64,000 nucleotides of DNA from Novosphingobium sp. (lineage in GTDB: Bacteria > Pseudomonadota > Alphaproteobacteria > Sphingomonadales > Sphingomonadaceae), in contig NZ_JAPZQX010000003.1 in NCBI RefSeq assembly GCF_027531025.1, positions 600,190-664,189 of the forward strand. The letters are read 5' to 3'. The translations under genes and the position numbers were made by a program. The notes beneath the pieces are model-generated. The model made no database searches. It was not told the origin of the DNA and was given only the letters and a program-made list of their open reading frames with translations. Below are positions 62,361-64,000 of the stretch, one piece after another; positions within the stretch are counted from its first letter, which is position 1; each line of letters begins with the position of its first letter.

Positions 62361-63512
62361 ATGGCCCGCGCGCTCTACATCCATTGGCCGTTCTGCCTCG
62401 CAAAGTGCCCCTATTGCGACTTCAACAGCCATGTCCGCGACAGCGTGGATCACGCCGCCTGGGAAACGGCGCTGCTCGCCGACCTGCGGCACGAAGCCGA
62501 ACTGGCTGGAGGGGAGCCGCTCGACAGCATCTTTTTCGGCGGCGGCACGCCATCGCTGATGCCCCCCGCACTGGTCGCCCGGCTGCTGGCTGAGGCCGAG
62601 CGGCTCTGGGGGTTTGTGCCGGGAATCGAGATCACGCTGGAAGGCAATCCGTCGTCGGTCGAAGCGGCCAACTATGCCGCGCTGGCTACTGCCGGGGTCA
62701 ACCGCGCTTCGCTCGGCCTCCAGGCGCTGGATGACCAGACCCTGCGCTTCCTCGGGCGGCTGCACGGAGCGGCCGAAGGGCTGCGCGCAGTCGAAACCGC
62801 ACAAGCCGTGTTTGATCGCGTCTCGTTTGACCTGATCTATGCCCGCCCCGGTCAGACCGTGGATGGCTGGGAGCGAGAACTGGACCAGGCGCTGGCGATC
62901 GGCACGACGCACCTTTCGCTCTACCAGTTGACAATCGAACCCGGCACCCGCTTCGAAACCATGGTCCGCAAGGGCGATTTCATGCCGCTGGACGAGGATG
63001 CCTGCGCCGACCTGTTCGCCCTCACCCGCGAACGCACCGCCAGCGCGGGGCTGCCGGCCTACGAGATCAGCAACCACGCCCGCCCGGGCGAGGAGAGCCG
63101 TCACAACCTCGCCTATTGGCGTTATCAGGACTACGTCGGGATCGGTCCAGGCGCGCATGGGCGGCGCGGCGGCATGGCAACGGTGCGCCACAAGAAGCCT
63201 GAGAACTGGCTGGCCGCGGTGGCCGCCAATGGCCACGGCCTCAGCGAGGAACGCGTGCTGGCGCTCGGCGAGCAGGCTTCGGAAGCCCTGCTGATGGGGC
63301 TTCGCCTTGACGAGGGGATCGATCTCTCCGCCCTTGCCAAGCGATTTGCCATGAACGCTGATGCGCTGATCGATCACGCCAAGATCGCTTTCTACCTTGG
63401 GCAGGGTCTGGTCTGGCAGGACGGCGACCGGCTCGGTGTGACCCAGGCCGGCATGCCGCTGCTCGATGGGCTGCTGGCGGAGCTGGTCCGGGGCGAACTG
63501 GTCTCCGCATGA
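62361..63512 (+). CDS. hemW: Heme chaperone HemW (radical SAM)
   Basis: A 383-residue radical SAM protein. CLAKCPYC (C12, C16, C19) ligates the cluster, and FGGGTPSL and EGNPSS bind SAM. HemW-specific HGAAEGLRAVETA, QLTIEPGTRF and YEISNHARPGEESRHNLAYW are present. HemW binds haem and delivers it to respiratory enzymes; it was formerly misannotated as oxygen-independent coproporphyrinogen oxidase. The stop overlaps xerC (ATGA). Confidence 0.94.
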   Translation: MARALYIHWPFCLAKCPYCDFNSHVRDSVDHAAWETALLADLRHEAELAGGEPLDSIFFGGGTPSLMPPALVARLLAEAERLWGFVPGIEITLEGNPSSVEAANYAALATAGVNRASLGLQALDDQTLRFLGRLHGAAEGLRAVETAQAVFDRVSFDLIYARPGQTVDGWERELDQALAIGTTHLSLYQLTIEPGTRFETMVRKGDFMPLDEDACADLFALTRERTASAGLPAYEISNHARPGEESRHNLAYWRYQDYVGIGPGAHGRRGGMATVRHKKPENWLAAVAANGHGLSEERVLALGEQASEALLMGLRLDEGIDLSALAKRFAMNADALIDHAKIAFYLGQGLVWQDGDRLGVTQAGMPLLDGLLAELVRGELVSA

Positions 63513-64000
63513 GCGCCAGCGCGATCCTTAACGCCTGGCACGACCACCTGATCAACGCGCGGCGGCGCTCGCCGCATACTGTCCGCGCTTATGTCGCCAC
63601 GGCGCAGCGGCTGATCGAGGCGACCGGGCTTATGAGTTGGTCGGAAGTCGCTCGGCTTGATGCCACTGCGCTGCGCCAACAGCTAGCCCGCCGCCGCGCC
63701 GATGGCCTGGGCAATGCCTCCACCGCGCGGGAGCTTTCCGCCCTCAAGGGCTTCATCGCCTTCGCCCGCGCTCAGGCCGGGATGGCCGATCCGGCTCCGC
63801 CACGGATGCGCGGGCCGCGGCTCAAGAAAGGCCTGCCCCGACCGGTCACGCCCGACGAGGCGGTGAACCTGGCCGCGACGATCGAGGAAGACGCCAGCAT
63901 CGAATGGATCGGCGCGCGCGACCGGGCTGTCCTGTTGCTGCTCTATGGCGCGGGTCTGCGCATTGCCGAGGCGCTGTCGCTGACCGGCGGCGCCCTGCCC
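63509..64000 (+). CDS. xerC: Tyrosine recombinase XerC, N-terminal part
   Basis: The first 164 codons of a XerC-type chromosome-dimer resolution recombinase; the gene runs off the right edge. The N-terminal SAM-like DNA-binding domain (RRSPHTVRAYVATAQRLI) is followed by the start of the catalytic domain with VLLLLYGAGLRIAEALSL, carrying the first catalytic arginine. ATG at 63509 overlaps the hemW stop. It acts with XerD at dif sites. Position after hemW and core-gene similarity favour XerC over a phage integrase. Confidence 0.9.
   Translation, partial: MSASAILNAWHDHLINARRRSPHTVRAYVATAQRLIEATGLMSWSEVARLDATALRQQLARRRADGLGNASTARELSALKGFIAFARAQAGMADPAPPRMRGPRLKKGLPRPVTPDEAVNLAATIEEDASIEWIGARDRAVLLLLYGAGLRIAEALSLTGGALP

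Noticed and set aside
63509..64000. Phage or island integrase at the right edge
   Set aside because: The visible part overlaps hemW and has XerC-like order and motifs; there is no adjoining att-type duplication there.

Overview
The window is GC-rich chromosomal DNA from an alphaproteobacterium, most likely a sphingomonad (Sphingomonadales; a Novosphingobium, Sphingobium or Erythrobacter relative). Supporting traits are the dusB-ntrB-ntrC-ntrY-ntrX cluster followed by hfq-hflX, a fused ispDF, an Hfq made of two Sm domains in one chain, PhaR, and CTG/GTG/TTG-rich start sites with dense ATGA/TGATG stop-start overlaps. Almost all of it is core housekeeping sequence. There is no prophage, insertion sequence or CRISPR array. 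The sequence begins inside one gene and ends inside xerC.

Layout. 1-1047: start of a secreted protein, a 2H phosphoesterase, and elongator tRNA-Met. 1242-12338 (minus): gyrA, a TauD-type dioxygenase, then adhC-fghA-fdsG-fdsB-mobA-fdsA-fdsD, a complete glutathione-dependent route from formaldehyde to CO2 with nearly every junction overlapping. 12613-14067: secreted repeat protein and a terminator. 14135-16063 (minus): sbtA, a PII-like gene and a beta carbonic anhydrase, which form an inorganic-carbon uptake module. 16113-19692: lipA-ratA facing ispDF-hypothetical-pncC. 19775-29013 (plus): dusB-ntrBCYX-hfq-hflX, facing mazG.

29838-37943 (minus): mltB, an RlpA-like SPOR protein, a D,D-carboxypeptidase, tmk, holB, metG, tatD, a PhnP-like hydrolase and a 55-residue membrane protein, which joins cell-wall and replication genes. 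38025-38343: tRNA-Ser(UGA) flanked by two degenerate tRNA-Ser-like relics. 38360-46515: csaA, lpd, pdhC, usp, rnr, proS and phaR. 46516-51573 (minus): radA-cvpA-NifU-like-MFS-alr. 51676-54896: a large patatin facing a metallo-beta-lactamase-fold protein. 54944-60928: the heat-shock block (dnaK-dnaJ and hrcA-grpE, minus) interrupted by a copper chaperone and a zincin-like gene on the plus strand. 61009-64000: rph-rdgB-hemW-xerC.

No wholly new defence or mobile system was recognised. The most distinctive items are the gyrA-linked formaldehyde oxidation chain with an embedded mobA and a leading dioxygenase, the sbtA/PII/carbonic anhydrase module in a presumed heterotroph, the tandem-Sm Hfq, the tRNA-Ser relics, and an RlpA-like protein lacking the catalytic aspartate. 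All assignments rest on reading the translated sequence and on family knowledge; no database search was run.
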